Below, in pieces: positions 1 through 11,100 of a stretch of 26,319 nucleotides of DNA. The notes beneath the pieces were generated by a model. It was not told the DNA's origin, searched no databases, and saw only the letters and a list, made by a program, of their open reading frames with translations. The DNA is taken from the IMG/VR virus record IMGVR_UViG_3300043587_000013, positions 1-26,319 of that record. One strand, written 5' to 3'. Each line of letters starts with the position of its first letter. Position 1 is the stretch's first letter. The stretch is from a virus. The translations under genes were made by a program, and so were the position numbers.

Positions 1-203
1 GGGACCGTCGCTTCCTCGCCCGCCGCCATCTCGCGCGCCGGGATCGCCGCCCTCGCCGCCTTCAACCCGACCTCCTGCACCTGACGCATGATCTCGGCGA
101 TGACCGGCGCGGCCTGTCGATAGGGCGCGTTGTGCAGGGCATCGATCACCCCGTTCCACATCTGCGCTTCCAACGTGATCGATACTTTGTCGGTGAGTTC
201 CAT
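1..203 (-). CDS. Partial hypothetical protein downstream of the tail fibre gene
   Basis: An open frame starts with ATG at 203 and runs off the left edge without a stop, giving at least 67 codons. An AAGGAAG Shine-Dalgarno sits 5 nt before the ATG, and the start lies 10 nt after the tail fibre stop, so it belongs to the same late operon. The visible N-terminus (MELTDKVSITLEAQMWNGVI) is soluble, mostly helical in character and has no signal peptide. I do not recognise the family. From its position it could be a fibre-associated protein or the first gene of a lysis or accessory block. Existence is well supported; function is unknown. Confidence 0.6.
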   Translation of the reverse strand, partial: MELTDKVSITLEAQMWNGVIDALHNAPYRQAAPVIAEIMRQVQEVGLKAARAAIPAREMAAGEEATV

Positions 204-213
204 GTCGCTTCCT

Positions 214-2538
214 TCAGGTTGGTTGTGCCGCGCGGCTCTCCAACTGGACGATCCGCCGGATGGCGACCGCCAGATCGTCAGTGGTTTTGTTTAGCTTATC
301 GTTCAGTTCGCGCAACGCATTGAGCGCGACGAACAACAGCGGCTTCTCGTCCACCGATAGCTGGCCGGGAAAGCGCGCGTCGGTCGCTGGCTTCTCGGCG
401 AAGGGGTCCACCGGTTGTGGCGGCGTATGATACACCGCTTCCGGCACCAGCTTCTCCACTTGCTGGGCGATCAGCCCGACGCGGCGCTTGCCATCGTCAG
501 AGGTGCCGCCCAGCCCGTTGTAGAGATAACTGACCGGCGTCAGTTGCGTGATGACATCGAGGCCGCGCTTCCAGGGTGCGACCTCCTTCTTGACCCGCTC
601 ATCGGACGCCGCCTGGCCGGGAAGAAAGCTGCCGCGGCAAAGGACGTTGCCCGCGCCATCGGTCCACGACATGGCGTTGTTGCCACCGAAGGCCGTGTTG
701 TTCGCCCGATAGACCAGTGACCCATCGTTGCTCCAGAACAACCCCCAGCCATCGGCCTGAAACCGGATGGCGCGTCCAGGGAGGTTGCCATAGATCACGA
801 AATCGGCCCCCGCCGCCTCGCCGATGAAGATGCCCTGCGTGACATGGAAGTTGCCGTTGGGTTCCAGCATCATGGTCCGGCTGCTGCCCCAGTACCACTC
901 ATGCGCGTAGGCGGCGCGCCCGCCACCGCTGAGAATGAAGTTGGCCCCGCCACTAAAGTCGGTGCTGCCACAGATCGTGGTATAGGAATTGTTGACCCGG
1001 CAATTGATGCTGTTGTCGCCGGCGGCGACGTAGAGTCGGCTGGCGACATTACAGGTTCCGCCGATGCCGACGTTGCGTCCGACGCCGAGATCATAACCGG
1101 CGTAGAGATGGGCTGACGCGGTGATGTTGCCGGTCATACTCAGACTGCCCCGGTTGCCATCGCCGAGAGGGTTCTCCGTCGTCATCCCGCCGTAATAAAT
1201 AATCGGGACGCCATCGCCACCCATCTGGCCGAACCGCAGACCGTTGTCGGCATATATCCCGGCGGCGTAATTAAAGTGCGTGTCCCACACGCAGAATGAT
1301 GGGTTGTTCCAGCTGCCACACGAGATGACCCGCGCGCCATTGGTGAAGATGCGACCGGCGGTCACCAGCCCGCCGCTCAGAAACACCTCGGCGGTCTGGC
1401 GATTGATGAAGAGCGGCGCGTCGAGGTAAGTCCCGGCATCGTTGCAGCGGCCCAACAAGAAATTGGAGCCGATATTGCTGCCGTCCTGTGGGTCGTTATC
1501 ACCCGTGCCCAGTTGCATGATCCAGCGGGTAAAGCCGCTGCTGTAGCCAACGACCTGGTTGACCTGGCTGTAGCCGTTCGGGCGGTTCAGGGTGATCGTC
1601 GCGGACTGACCCGGCTGGGCGTAGATCGACATCGAGTTGGTGGAGGTGACGTTGCCATTGGATGTCAGCGATCCCACCGTGGCGGCACCCGTGATCGAGA
1701 ACGCGCCGCCCGCCGAGAATGCGCCGGTCACCGAAAGCGTGCCGGTCATGCTCCAGCCGGTGTAGCCATTCTCGGCGTTCATGTTCAGCACGGTCGTGCC
1801 GTAGCCGATGTAGCCCGCGCGCACGCCGTTGGCCTTGAAGAAGGCGACGTAGCCCGCGTTGGCGGCGTCGCCCAGGTTGAGTGACGAGTAGCCGGTCGCC
1901 GCCAGGGGATCGCGCGCTATCACGCCAGCCGCCTGGAGCGATCCCTTGACGGCCACGCTGCCCTGCAAGGCGATGCTGGGAGCGTTCAGGGTGATGCCGG
2001 TCAGCGTCATGCCCGTGCGGGTGACGGTGAGCCAGTTGCTGGACACGGTGTATGGATCGTTCATCGCGCGACCCCAAAGGGTGTCGCCAGACGAGAGGAA
2101 GTCCCACGCCTTACTGTCCGACGCGCCCGACTGTTCCCGCATACCAATGATCGCGCCGCCCCCGGTGGCCGTCGCGTAGAACCCCTTGGCGGTGATGTTG
2201 GCCCCGGCGACGGAGATGTTGCCCGCGTTATCGACCCACAGCGTCCGTTCCGCTGGCGTCTCGTTGTAGACTTTGGTTTCACCCAGGAAATTCAGGCGCG
2301 CGTTCGAACCCGCCGAGTTCTTCAGGACCGTCGTGCGATTCAGTTTGTTCGGGCTGCCGGCGGTATAGGTGCCGATGCCCCATTCCGATTGCGTACCGTC
2401 ACTCATGACGTAAAAACATTGCGCGCCGCTCGCGAACCAAAAGCCGAACGGCAGACGCCCCGACGTGGGGCCAAGCAGATTGCAATCCGCCGTCGTTCCG
2501 GGCGCGTTGCACATCTCAAGGATCAGATTGCCGAGCAT
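214..2538 (-). CDS. Tail fibre/spike protein with C-terminal S74 intramolecular chaperone
   Basis: A 774-residue receptor-binding fibre candidate. The N-terminal part (about 1-110) probably attaches to the tail tip. The middle is Gly-, Asn- and Thr-rich with short beta-strand repeats typical of trimeric fibres. The last ~130 residues match the peptidase S74 chaperone: the SDERVKK motif places the candidate catalytic Ser at residue 645 with the usual following Asp and Lys, then GLIAQQVEKLVPEAV and a C-terminal coiled coil. In this family the chaperone trimerises the fibre and cuts itself off. I chose ATG at 2538: it forms an ATGA overlap with the upstream stop and has AAGGAG 9 nt before it. 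An in-frame GTG at 2568 would add 10 residues but has no good ribosome site. Confidence 0.85.
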   Translation of the reverse strand: MLGNLILEMCNAPGTTADCNLLGPTSGRLPFGFWFASGAQCFYVMSDGTQSEWGIGTYTAGSPNKLNRTTVLKNSAGSNARLNFLGETKVYNETPAERTLWVDNAGNISVAGANITAKGFYATATGGGAIIGMREQSGASDSKAWDFLSSGDTLWGRAMNDPYTVSSNWLTVTRTGMTLTGITLNAPSIALQGSVAVKGSLQAAGVIARDPLAATGYSSLNLGDAANAGYVAFFKANGVRAGYIGYGTTVLNMNAENGYTGWSMTGTLSVTGAFSAGGAFSITGAATVGSLTSNGNVTSTNSMSIYAQPGQSATITLNRPNGYSQVNQVVGYSSGFTRWIMQLGTGDNDPQDGSNIGSNFLLGRCNDAGTYLDAPLFINRQTAEVFLSGGLVTAGRIFTNGARVISCGSWNNPSFCVWDTHFNYAAGIYADNGLRFGQMGGDGVPIIYYGGMTTENPLGDGNRGSLSMTGNITASAHLYAGYDLGVGRNVGIGGTCNVASRLYVAAGDNSINCRVNNSYTTICGSTDFSGGANFILSGGGRAAYAHEWYWGSSRTMMLEPNGNFHVTQGIFIGEAAGADFVIYGNLPGRAIRFQADGWGLFWSNDGSLVYRANNTAFGGNNAMSWTDGAGNVLCRGSFLPGQAASDERVKKEVAPWKRGLDVITQLTPVSYLYNGLGGTSDDGKRRVGLIAQQVEKLVPEAVYHTPPQPVDPFAEKPATDARFPGQLSVDEKPLLFVALNALRELNDKLNKTTDDLAVAIRRIVQLESRAAQPT

Positions 2539-3323
2539 CAGAGGCGCTCCTTGATACGGAATTTCCACGCATGTCGATCATGGAATCCCGCGATATAGCT
2601 GACATCGGCGGTCACCGTGACACGACCGAACACCGCTTCGCCGCTTATCGTGGCCGAAGCGAGATCGGACACGAAAAGAATGTTGCCGCCGTAACGGGAA
2701 ATCCGGTCCAGGTTCTGCGCCTCGGTCCACAGTTCGCTGTCGGTGATGGCGTCGAACGCCACCTCCCATCGCCGTTGCTGGAACCGATACGTTGGGTATT
2801 CCTGGCCGCCACGCGAGATCATTTCATCGACCGTCGAGTCCCGGCCAAATGTCGAATTCCATGTATGCCCCAGCACCGGCTGCCAGGCCGGTCCCGCGTA
2901 GGCCAGCGGCACGTTCACGAACCCGTCCGGATTGCCCGCGTCGGTGATATCGACAACGCAATAATCAGCCTCGATGTCAGCGGGGGCCACGGCGACGACC
3001 TGGGCGTAGCCCGGACGCGGCCCGGTCACCGTGCCGCTCCAGACCAGCGTGGACGGATTGATGAACAGGCTGAACGTCACGCTCGCGCCCTGCGACAGAT
3101 TGGTGCGGAACAGGCCGAACAGCCGCCAGGCCTGGCGTACCGATGTCACCCGGAAGGTCGCCCCATCGGTGGGCGTCATAACGCCAGAGACGGTCTGCCA
3201 GGCCACGGAAGCCGCGCCCGAATCGATTTGCAGATTGGTGATCGGCATCGACGGCACCGACGACCCGGCGATCAGCGCGCCCGATTTGACCAAATTGTTG
3301 ATGCCAAGAACCGTGTTGCCCAT
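2538..3323 (-). CDS. Putative distal tail protein, 261 aa
   Basis: A 261-residue protein between the putative hub and the fibre, linked to both by ATGA stop/start overlaps, so its translation is probably coupled. No signal peptide or membrane segment is visible. The sequence alternates short beta-strands (for example SVTFSLFINPSTLVWSGTV near residue 100), as in the beta-sandwich proteins common at tail tips. The C-terminal half, which includes RRWEVAFDAI, resembles tail-tip domains that pack against the hub. I do not recognise a named family. A tail tip or minor tail role is inferred from position and beta-rich composition only. Confidence 0.6.
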   Translation of the reverse strand: MGNTVLGINNLVKSGALIAGSSVPSMPITNLQIDSGAASVAWQTVSGVMTPTDGATFRVTSVRQAWRLFGLFRTNLSQGASVTFSLFINPSTLVWSGTVTGPRPGYAQVVAVAPADIEADYCVVDITDAGNPDGFVNVPLAYAGPAWQPVLGHTWNSTFGRDSTVDEMISRGGQEYPTYRFQQRRWEVAFDAITDSELWTEAQNLDRISRYGGNILFVSDLASATISGEAVFGRVTVTADVSYIAGFHDRHAWKFRIKERL

Positions 3324-5131
3324 CAGATTAGCACCCGGAGGACGACCGACGCGTCGGGAGAACGGAAACTGTAGCCGACGATCTGACCGGCCAGACCGTT
3401 GGTCAGGTCGTCCATCGGATACTTCAGGGTAACGACGTGGCCCATGTCCAGCGCCACGCCGATAAACGCCGGAACGGTCACGTCATAAAGCCGCCGCCGC
3501 ACACCCCAGAGCGCCCCCAAATCGTTCACCACGGCCTGTGCCTCGGACTGCTTTAGCAGTATCCCCTGGATCGGTGGCGGGTCGTTGGGGCGGCGGAACG
3601 CGGTCAGCACAGCCGTGCTACTCCAGTAAGCGAAACTACCGGTCATCTCCACGAACTGCTTGTGCGCCGCCGTCATCGACGCGGTATTCATATCGGATGT
3701 TTGCACGGTGAAATTATGATCGTATTCGGAACGGATACGATATGGCGGCGGATCGAGCGTGGCGGGGAGCGGAACCGGATCGATCTTGATGATGGTGGAT
3801 AAATCAAAGATCACCTCCGATATGACGCCAACCGGTAGCGCCCGCGGCATATAGAGTCCAAGCCGTCCATCGCGTTTGGAGATCATCTTGCATCCCGGCC
3901 CCGCCAGCACCGCCGTCAGCACATCGATACCGGTCACCGCCGCGTCGCTGCTGTAGTAGCCGCCAGCCGTGTAAGGCCACGACGCATCGACCGCGATGAA
4001 CGAGGCGACATCGATCAGTTCCGACGGCAGGAGCAAATCCTCGGTCAGGATGTAGAGGGCGAGTTGAGCGAAAGTGGTGATCGTGCCAGCCAGCGGGAAT
4101 TGTCCGGTGACATCACAGGTGATGGCGTGGACGGCGACCGAGCCGAGTTGAAACAGGCCACGCGAGTTGTCGGTGCGATATTGACCGGCGGGGCAACCGC
4201 CCGCGTAAAGATTGGTGGTGTCGCCGCTGTAAGTGATGACCTGGGCACCGCCCTCGTAGAGCCTCACCACGGTCCCCGGCCCATCGGTGTATTGATAGAT
4301 GCGGTTGAGCGGATCGACCAACGTCGGCGTGACGTTCATCACCGGTTCCGCCGGGGTGCCGCCACGCGTCCTCGGCAGCGGCTTCCCGGCCAGGGTGGGC
4401 GTGCCGAAATAGGTGCCGGTGCCGGTATAGACGGAATTTTGATAGGGCCGGTCCAGCCAGTATGTGGCGTCCCGTATCGGAATGGTAAGCGCCGTGTCGG
4501 ACAAGAACCACGGCGTCGCCACGCCGCCCCACATGGATCGCAACGAGGCGTAGCTGGGATCGCGGTGATACTGGCGTAAACCGTCCCAGGATTTCATGCC
4601 GGTCAGGATGCGTACGCCGCGACCGTCCGAATTGAACGTCCCGGCCATCGTGTCGAACTGATTATCGACATTGGACAACACGATGGTGCCCCACGCCGCG
4701 CCGACACCAGAGGCCGATAATTCCAGATTGATTTTGTTATCGACCTGGAACGCCTGATCAAGGATGGGCGGATACGGCACGACGCCGCCCACGTCGGTTT
4801 CCATCGTGCGATAGCCAAGATCGCTGGCGAGAATGCGCGCCGATATCTCGGCGGGATCTTCGAGGTCGGCGAGCGCCAGATGCGGACGGCTGAGATGGCT
4901 CTCTGTCGTCGTCACCACGAGCGTGCCTGGCTTGTACACGTCGAGTTCGACGATGATGAAGGGGATATCCACCCCAGGAAATTCAACGACCACGACTCCG
5001 GTCGGAGCGGAGCCATACAAGCAAAAGTCATAGAGCGTAACGTCATAAATCCCGATCCCCGGCGCGCCTCCCTCGGCATACAGGGAATCGTCATAGAGCG
5101 TGTCGTCGTAAATGCCGGTTACGGACGGCAT
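3323..5131 (-). CDS. Putative tail-tip/baseplate hub protein, 602 aa
   Basis: A 602-residue protein encoded directly after the tape measure, where siphoviruses usually encode distal tail and hub proteins. The N-terminus carries two copies of a short motif, IYDDTLYDDSLY (about 7-18) and IYDVTLYDFCLY (about 28-39). The C-terminal stretch (LKYPMDDLTNGLAGQIVGYS, then alternating hydrophobics to VVLRVLI) resembles the last beta-domain of hub-type tail proteins, which ends in a 'returns to the original frame and is linear in r' type of strand pattern. ATG at 5131 lies 13 nt after the tape measure stop with a purine-rich GAGAGACGAGA before it, and the stop overlaps the next start as ATGA. The hub assignment is inferred from position and the C-terminal pattern. 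Confidence 0.6.
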   Translation of the reverse strand: MPSVTGIYDDTLYDDSLYAEGGAPGIGIYDVTLYDFCLYGSAPTGVVVVEFPGVDIPFIIVELDVYKPGTLVVTTTESHLSRPHLALADLEDPAEISARILASDLGYRTMETDVGGVVPYPPILDQAFQVDNKINLELSASGVGAAWGTIVLSNVDNQFDTMAGTFNSDGRGVRILTGMKSWDGLRQYHRDPSYASLRSMWGGVATPWFLSDTALTIPIRDATYWLDRPYQNSVYTGTGTYFGTPTLAGKPLPRTRGGTPAEPVMNVTPTLVDPLNRIYQYTDGPGTVVRLYEGGAQVITYSGDTTNLYAGGCPAGQYRTDNSRGLFQLGSVAVHAITCDVTGQFPLAGTITTFAQLALYILTEDLLLPSELIDVASFIAVDASWPYTAGGYYSSDAAVTGIDVLTAVLAGPGCKMISKRDGRLGLYMPRALPVGVISEVIFDLSTIIKIDPVPLPATLDPPPYRIRSEYDHNFTVQTSDMNTASMTAAHKQFVEMTGSFAYWSSTAVLTAFRRPNDPPPIQGILLKQSEAQAVVNDLGALWGVRRRLYDVTVPAFIGVALDMGHVVTLKYPMDDLTNGLAGQIVGYSFRSPDASVVLRVLI

Positions 5132-5144
5132 GATCTCGTCTCTC

Positions 5145-8100
5145 TCATGCCGCTATGCGAGCCGGGGCGCTCGCGTTCTGGCGCAGTTGCGTGGTGATGT
5201 TATCCACCGCCGCTTTGAGGTCAGCCAGCGAGGACACCAGTTCCGCCGTCTGGGTGCGCGTCTCGACCTGGAGGACCGACGCGGTGAGCGTGTCGGGTGC
5301 CACGTTGGCCACCGCGCCCAGCGCCTCGAGGACGCGTTGGAAGTCGCTGACGTAGGCCTCGCCAGAGCCAAACACGGCGCGCGAGGCGTTGAGGAATGTG
5401 TCGGCGTAGCCTTGCAGTTGCTGGATCGAGGTGTAATCACCCGCGCCAGCCGCCCCGGCGACGGCGTTGAACCGGCTGCGCGCCAGCGCGAGCTGGTCCT
5501 GCGGTGACAACGGCGAGGCGTTGGAGGTTTGCAGTCCCTGCGCGTAGGCCACCAGCGAGGTGATCGACCCCGCCGCCGTCGCCGCCGCCGCCTCGCTTTT
5601 GGCCGTGATCTCGTCGGCGTATTTCTTGACGATGGCGAGCCGCTCCTCGCCGAGCGTGACCTCCAGCAGCGACATCTGATCGGCGTAGGACTGCGACGCG
5701 GTGTAGCTATCGCCGAACAGGCCGATCAACTGATCGCGGAAAGCCACCCGCTGGCGTGACGCGCTCAGATCGAAGCTGAACAGTTCCTTGTCCTGGGCGC
5801 TGGCCGATCCGGCGTTGACCCGCCGCGCGTTCAGATCCTCGTCAGCCGCGACCACGGTCTTCCACGCGGCGGCGATCTGTTCGTTATACTTCCTGATGAT
5901 GGCGAGACGTTCCGCGCCGAGCGTCCGCTCCTCCAGCGCCATCTGATCGGCGTAGGCCTGGGTGGCGCGGAACGCCTCGCCGAACGAGGCGATCATGCCA
6001 TCGCTGAAATCTTCCCGTTCGCGCCGCGCCCGCACGTCGAAAGAATACAATTCCTTGTTCAGGTCATCGTAAGGGCTGGTACTCTTCGTGGCGGCGTTGA
6101 TCCGCACGTTGAAGTCCTCATCCGCCCTGGTCAGGCTCTTCCACGCGGCGGTGATCGCCTCGGCGTATTTCTGGACGATCTGGAGCCGTTCCGCTCCCTG
6201 CACGGTTTCCAGCCGGTTCATTTCGTTAAGGTAATCGGCTGTCGTCCTGTAAGTCTCGCCATAAATGCCAGCCAACTGGTCACCGAACGACTCACGCTCC
6301 TGGCGCGCACGCGTATCGAAGGAGAACAACTCCTTCGTCTGGGCGTCGGCACCAGAGGCGTTCATGGCCCGCACATCGAGGTTTTCGTTGATCTGACGAA
6401 GCTGTTTGAACTGGGCGAGGATTCGTTCAGCGGCCTGCCTGGCGATGGCCTCTCGTTCCACCGCCAACGTCTCCTCCAGTTGCCGCATCTGATCGGCGTA
6501 GTAGGCGGTGGTGACGAACGCGTCGCCGAACGTATCGACCAGTTGCTTCTTGAAGGCGTCGCGCTGTTGTTGCGCGCCCTGATCGAAACTCGCCAACGCG
6601 ATGGCCTGTGGGTCTTCGCCGTTCGCCTGCATCCGGCGGATGCGGAGCGTGGTGTCGAAGTCGCGGATCTGGGCGTTCGCCGCGTCGCGGATCTTCGCCT
6701 CGCCCGCCGCCTGGGCCTTGGTCAAATCCTCAGTCGCCAGGCCGTATTTCTTCGACCCCTCGACCGCCGCGTTGAACGCGTCGTTCAGTTCCTTGACCGC
6801 CGCCTCGACCGATCCGGTGGTCTTACCGAAATTCATCAGCGTCGGGATCGTGTTCTCGACCAGGACATGATAGTCGGAGATGGCTTTCTGGAGCGTGGCG
6901 CTGTCTTCGAAGCCGCGGCCTTGCAGGTATTTGTTCAGGTTCGGATCATCGGAACTGAAACGTAACTGACTAAAACCAGAAGCAAGATCCTTGAATTTCG
7001 ATGGATCCTGGAAACCATGAGGCGAGTTCGTGCCCAACTGGCCGACCTCGCCGAGCGAAGTCAACTTCAACGCTGTCTGATCGAGATAGGTGTTCAGATT
7101 CTGCACGTCAGTCAGCGCCTGTGTGCGCTCCGCGTCGGTATCCACGCCCTGTCCCAGTGTCTGTCCGACCTGGGCGCGGCCATCCGAGAGCGACAGCAGC
7201 GTTGACGAGAACGGCGAGGCTTTCTTGGGGCCGATGAAGCCACCCGCGCCGCCACCAAGCGTGCCGCCGATCAGACCACCGATGAGTGTGCCGACACCAG
7301 GAATGATGCTGCCAATGATCGCGCCCGCGATGGCACCCGCCGCCGCGCCGATCTCGGGCGCGTATCCGGTCGTGCCACGCGCCCCCTGGATACCTTCCCC
7401 CGCCAGACTGCCAAGCACGAAGCCGCCGCCGATACCGCCAAGAGTGCCCCCAAGCGTACTCATGCCGGGACCAGCCGCCGTCAGCGGACCACTACCGAAT
7501 AAGCTGCCCGCTCCACTGATAGGCGTACCAAAGATCGTACCGCCACCCTGGACGGCGAACAGACTGCCGCCAGGGCCGCCAAGATAGCTGTTGATCGAGC
7601 CTCCGATGCCGCTCTTCAGTCCCAGCGCGTCAGCGATGAAACCGGCACCCGATGTGCCGACGCTACTGAGCGAACCGCCAATGCCGTTGGTCGAGCGGCC
7701 AGAGGTATCGTCGGTCACGCGGCCACTCGCCGCGCCAGCGCCGCCACTGAACAGGCCCGAGAGGGCGAGGTCGAGCGTCGGCTGGGTGGGACCGACGCCA
7801 AGGTAATTCAGGAAGGGACCGACGAACGCCAGCTTGAGGAAGGCCTGGAGAACTTGTTGCGCGGAGGCAACCATGACGTTCTTCCAGTTCACCGCCGCGC
7901 CCTGGCCCGATATGAAGGCCTGGGTGATCGCGTTGCCGATGCTGTCGAACGCCTGGGTAAACGCCGAGCCGAGCGCGTTGACCGACGCCTCGGTGTTTTT
8001 CAGCGCCTGATTCTGCCGCGCCAGATCCCCCAGCAACGCCAGCCGCTCCTCGCGACCGGGTTTGTCGGCACCGGTGGCCATGTTCTTCACGGCGATTTCG

Positions 8101-11100
8101 TCCTTCATCTTCTGAATGACGAGTTCCCGCGCGTCGGCGTTCATGCCCAGCGTTTTGGTCTGAAGTTCCACCAGGGCGATCTCGTCCCTGGTGGTCACGT
8201 TGGCCTTGTTGAGCGTGACCCTGGCCGCGGCGGCGGCCTGTTTCTCCATCTCGACCGTCAGCAAGGCGGTGGCGGTGATGGCCTGGTCCGAACCCTCTTT
8301 GTAATGCTTGTTCGCTTCCGCCAGCGCCTTGTTGGCGATTTCCGTATGGAAAGCGGCTTCCGCGCCCTTCCGCCACGACTCGGCCAAAGCCTCGTTGGCG
8401 GCGGTATCTTCCTTGAGCGCGCGGACCTGAAGGTCGATTGCTGGAACGCTGTCGTAAAGTTCCTTGGTGAGTTGCGCCGCTTGTTGCGCCAGCGCGGCAC
8501 TGGCCGGGTTATTCGCCGCCGCTTGTTGGGCATACCTTAGTTTGGTCGCGATTTCCTCGGCTCTGCGCGCGGGTGTGTTCGCCGCCGTATCCGCTTCCAG
8601 TTTCCGAACCGACTCAAGTTGCGCGTCGTAAGCTTCGTTCAGTTGCTTCTCGGCGGCTATGCGCTGGGCGGTTAACGGCCCGTATTCCTGCCTTACCCGC
8701 GCGAGGGCTTTTTCCCTGTTCGCCTGGATCTGCGCCGCTTCCGAGCCGTGTTGCCACGCGAGGCTCATGCGACCGGCGGCGTCGGTTTCTTCCTTGATCT
8801 GACGGATGTGGAGATCGAACGCCGGGATCGCGTCGTGGATATCCTTGATGAGTTGCGTTTCTCTCTGCTGCAACGCCACGTTTCCGGGGTCTTCTCTCCG
8901 CAACTGCTGAGTGACCTTCAACTGACGCTCAAGCGCCTGGGCGGTCTTCTCTGGCGTGCCCTGCGCCTCGGCGGCGATCTTCCGTTCGACGGAAGTCGTG
9001 ATCGCGTCATACTCCGCTTGCAGTGCTATCTGAAGCGGAACGAGTTTCTCGCTCTCCTTGCCCACCAGCCGAATCGCCTCGGCGTTGGCCTTGTTGCGGT
9101 TCTCCTGAATGATGGACGCATCGACACCGGCCAGCGCCGCGTCCTTGGCCGATATGTTGGCGTCAACGGTTTCCCTGATGGAACGAACCAAGGCTTTCGT
9201 CGCGGGGACCGCTTCGTAATATCTCTTGAGAAGGTCTTCCTGATACTGAAGATAGGCTTCGTTGGTCGGATCGACCTTCAACTGTTCCTTGATGCCTTCC
9301 AGGCCCGCCTTCAGAACCTCGGCGGCTTTCGCCGGGGTGTTGGCGACCGCCTTGTTGGCGTTCTCCACGGCGATGCGATAATTCTCGATGAGCGGAATGA
9401 TCTTGGCGAGATCCGCGCCATCGAAACCGACGTGCATCGCGTCTATCTTGCTAAAATCCAGACCCGTTTTCATGCCGGGGAATTGCTTGACCAGTTCCCT
9501 GACGAACTCTGGCATATCGCCCCTGGAGCCCACGGGATTGCGTCTGGCATTGATGTCGATGGCCGCGCCGGGACTGTGCATACTCATCTTGCCGGTGCCC
9601 TCGACGGTCGCGCCGGGGCGGTAGCTGGAGACATCGTTTGGATCAATCGCGTAACCACGCCTTTCCAGTTGATCGATGACATACTGGAAGGCTGGCGCGA
9701 GTTCCTTCATCACGGTGAACCGGGCACCGCCGGGAGCGGTGATCACGACCATGCCAGCGACATCCGATGCCTGCTGGGGCTTGCTGGGAAATAAACTCGC
9801 CCCGGTCGCGGCATCGACCGCATAACCGGCGACCGGACCGACGACGGGGATCAGTGAAGCCGCCTGGCCGACAGCGACCATCGTCTTGGGATACTTCTCG
9901 CCCAGTTCCCTCAACTTTTCCATGACGCCAGCGATGAGATTCGTGATCCCCGTGAACGTGGTGACGAAGGGCTGGCCGAGCCTTTCGAGGAAATTGCGGC
10001 CATCCTGGCCCGCCACGGTGAACGCCTTGCCGAGCCGCTCAATCGCTTCCTGGGCCTCGGTCGTCGCCTTCCTGGTGTTCTGCAACGCATCGCGCTGACG
10101 GTTCAGATACATCGTGAAGGCGTCGTTGGCCTTACCCGCGAGTTCCAGGTCTCGGATGCTTTCAACGAGATTCGTATCGAAGCCATGGAGCCGCCCGATG
10201 AGGGCTTCCGCCGCCTTCGACGGCGAGGTCATGGAATCAACAAACCGTTTCGACGCCGCCGGAATATCCTCGCCCAGCGCGAGCGACAGTTTCTCGATGT
10301 CCTGGCCCAGGATGACGATGTCGTTGCGGTTGCCCTTGAAATCCATTGCTTTGGCGAGCGCGTTGGAAACGGTGCGCGAATCCTCGGTCGAGAGCGACGT
10401 GGTCCGCGCCAGGATTTTCGCCGCCTCGTCGGCTTCCTTCGCCATTTCCTTGTAATCGATACGCACACCGGACAGCGACTGTTCCAGCTTGCCAAGGCGC
10501 GCGTTGGCGCTTTCCGCCGCCATGCCAAACGCGACGATGGCGGCGGTGGCGGCGACGAAACCGATGACCATGAGCGAGGTCGAACTGGTCAGGAACTCGA
10601 TTGATTTCTTCAGCGTGCCAGACGACACGGCCACGTCGAATACCTGATGCAACTGCTGGATCATGGTGATCATGATCGGCTGGCCGGTGGCGATGCCGCT
10701 GAACATCTGGCTCATCTGCACGGTCAACTGCTGCGTCGCGAACCGCATCTGGCCCGCCGACGCGGTGCCGTCGTTCAGCTTCTTGGAGAGGTCGGCGTGA
10801 CCCTTGCCGACACCGATGATCGCGTCGGCCTCTTTCTCGTAAGTGGCGAGCGCCTGTCGGCGACCGGCGTCAGCCACCGCCCCGCCATCGGTGGCGTGCT
10901 TCTCCCACTCGGCGATCTGCGCCAGCTTGGCCCGGTAATTCTCGCCGGCGGCGAACAACCGGTCGAACCCAGACCGTATCCGGTTGAGTTCCTCGTCCGT
11001 TGGACCGCCGGTACCCCCGGTGGAAATGCCCGCCCTTTTCTTGATCGCCTCGACCTCGGCGTTATAAGCCTCGGTGGTCCGTTTGATCGCCGCCGTGACG

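Noticed and set aside
2571-3374. Plus-strand open frame of 267 codons
   Set aside because: Antisense to the distal tail gene, with His/Arg-rich composition and no recognisable domain.
8748-9794. Plus-strand open frame of 348 codons
   Set aside because: Opposite the conserved tape measure reading frame including the M15-like domain; a composition artefact.
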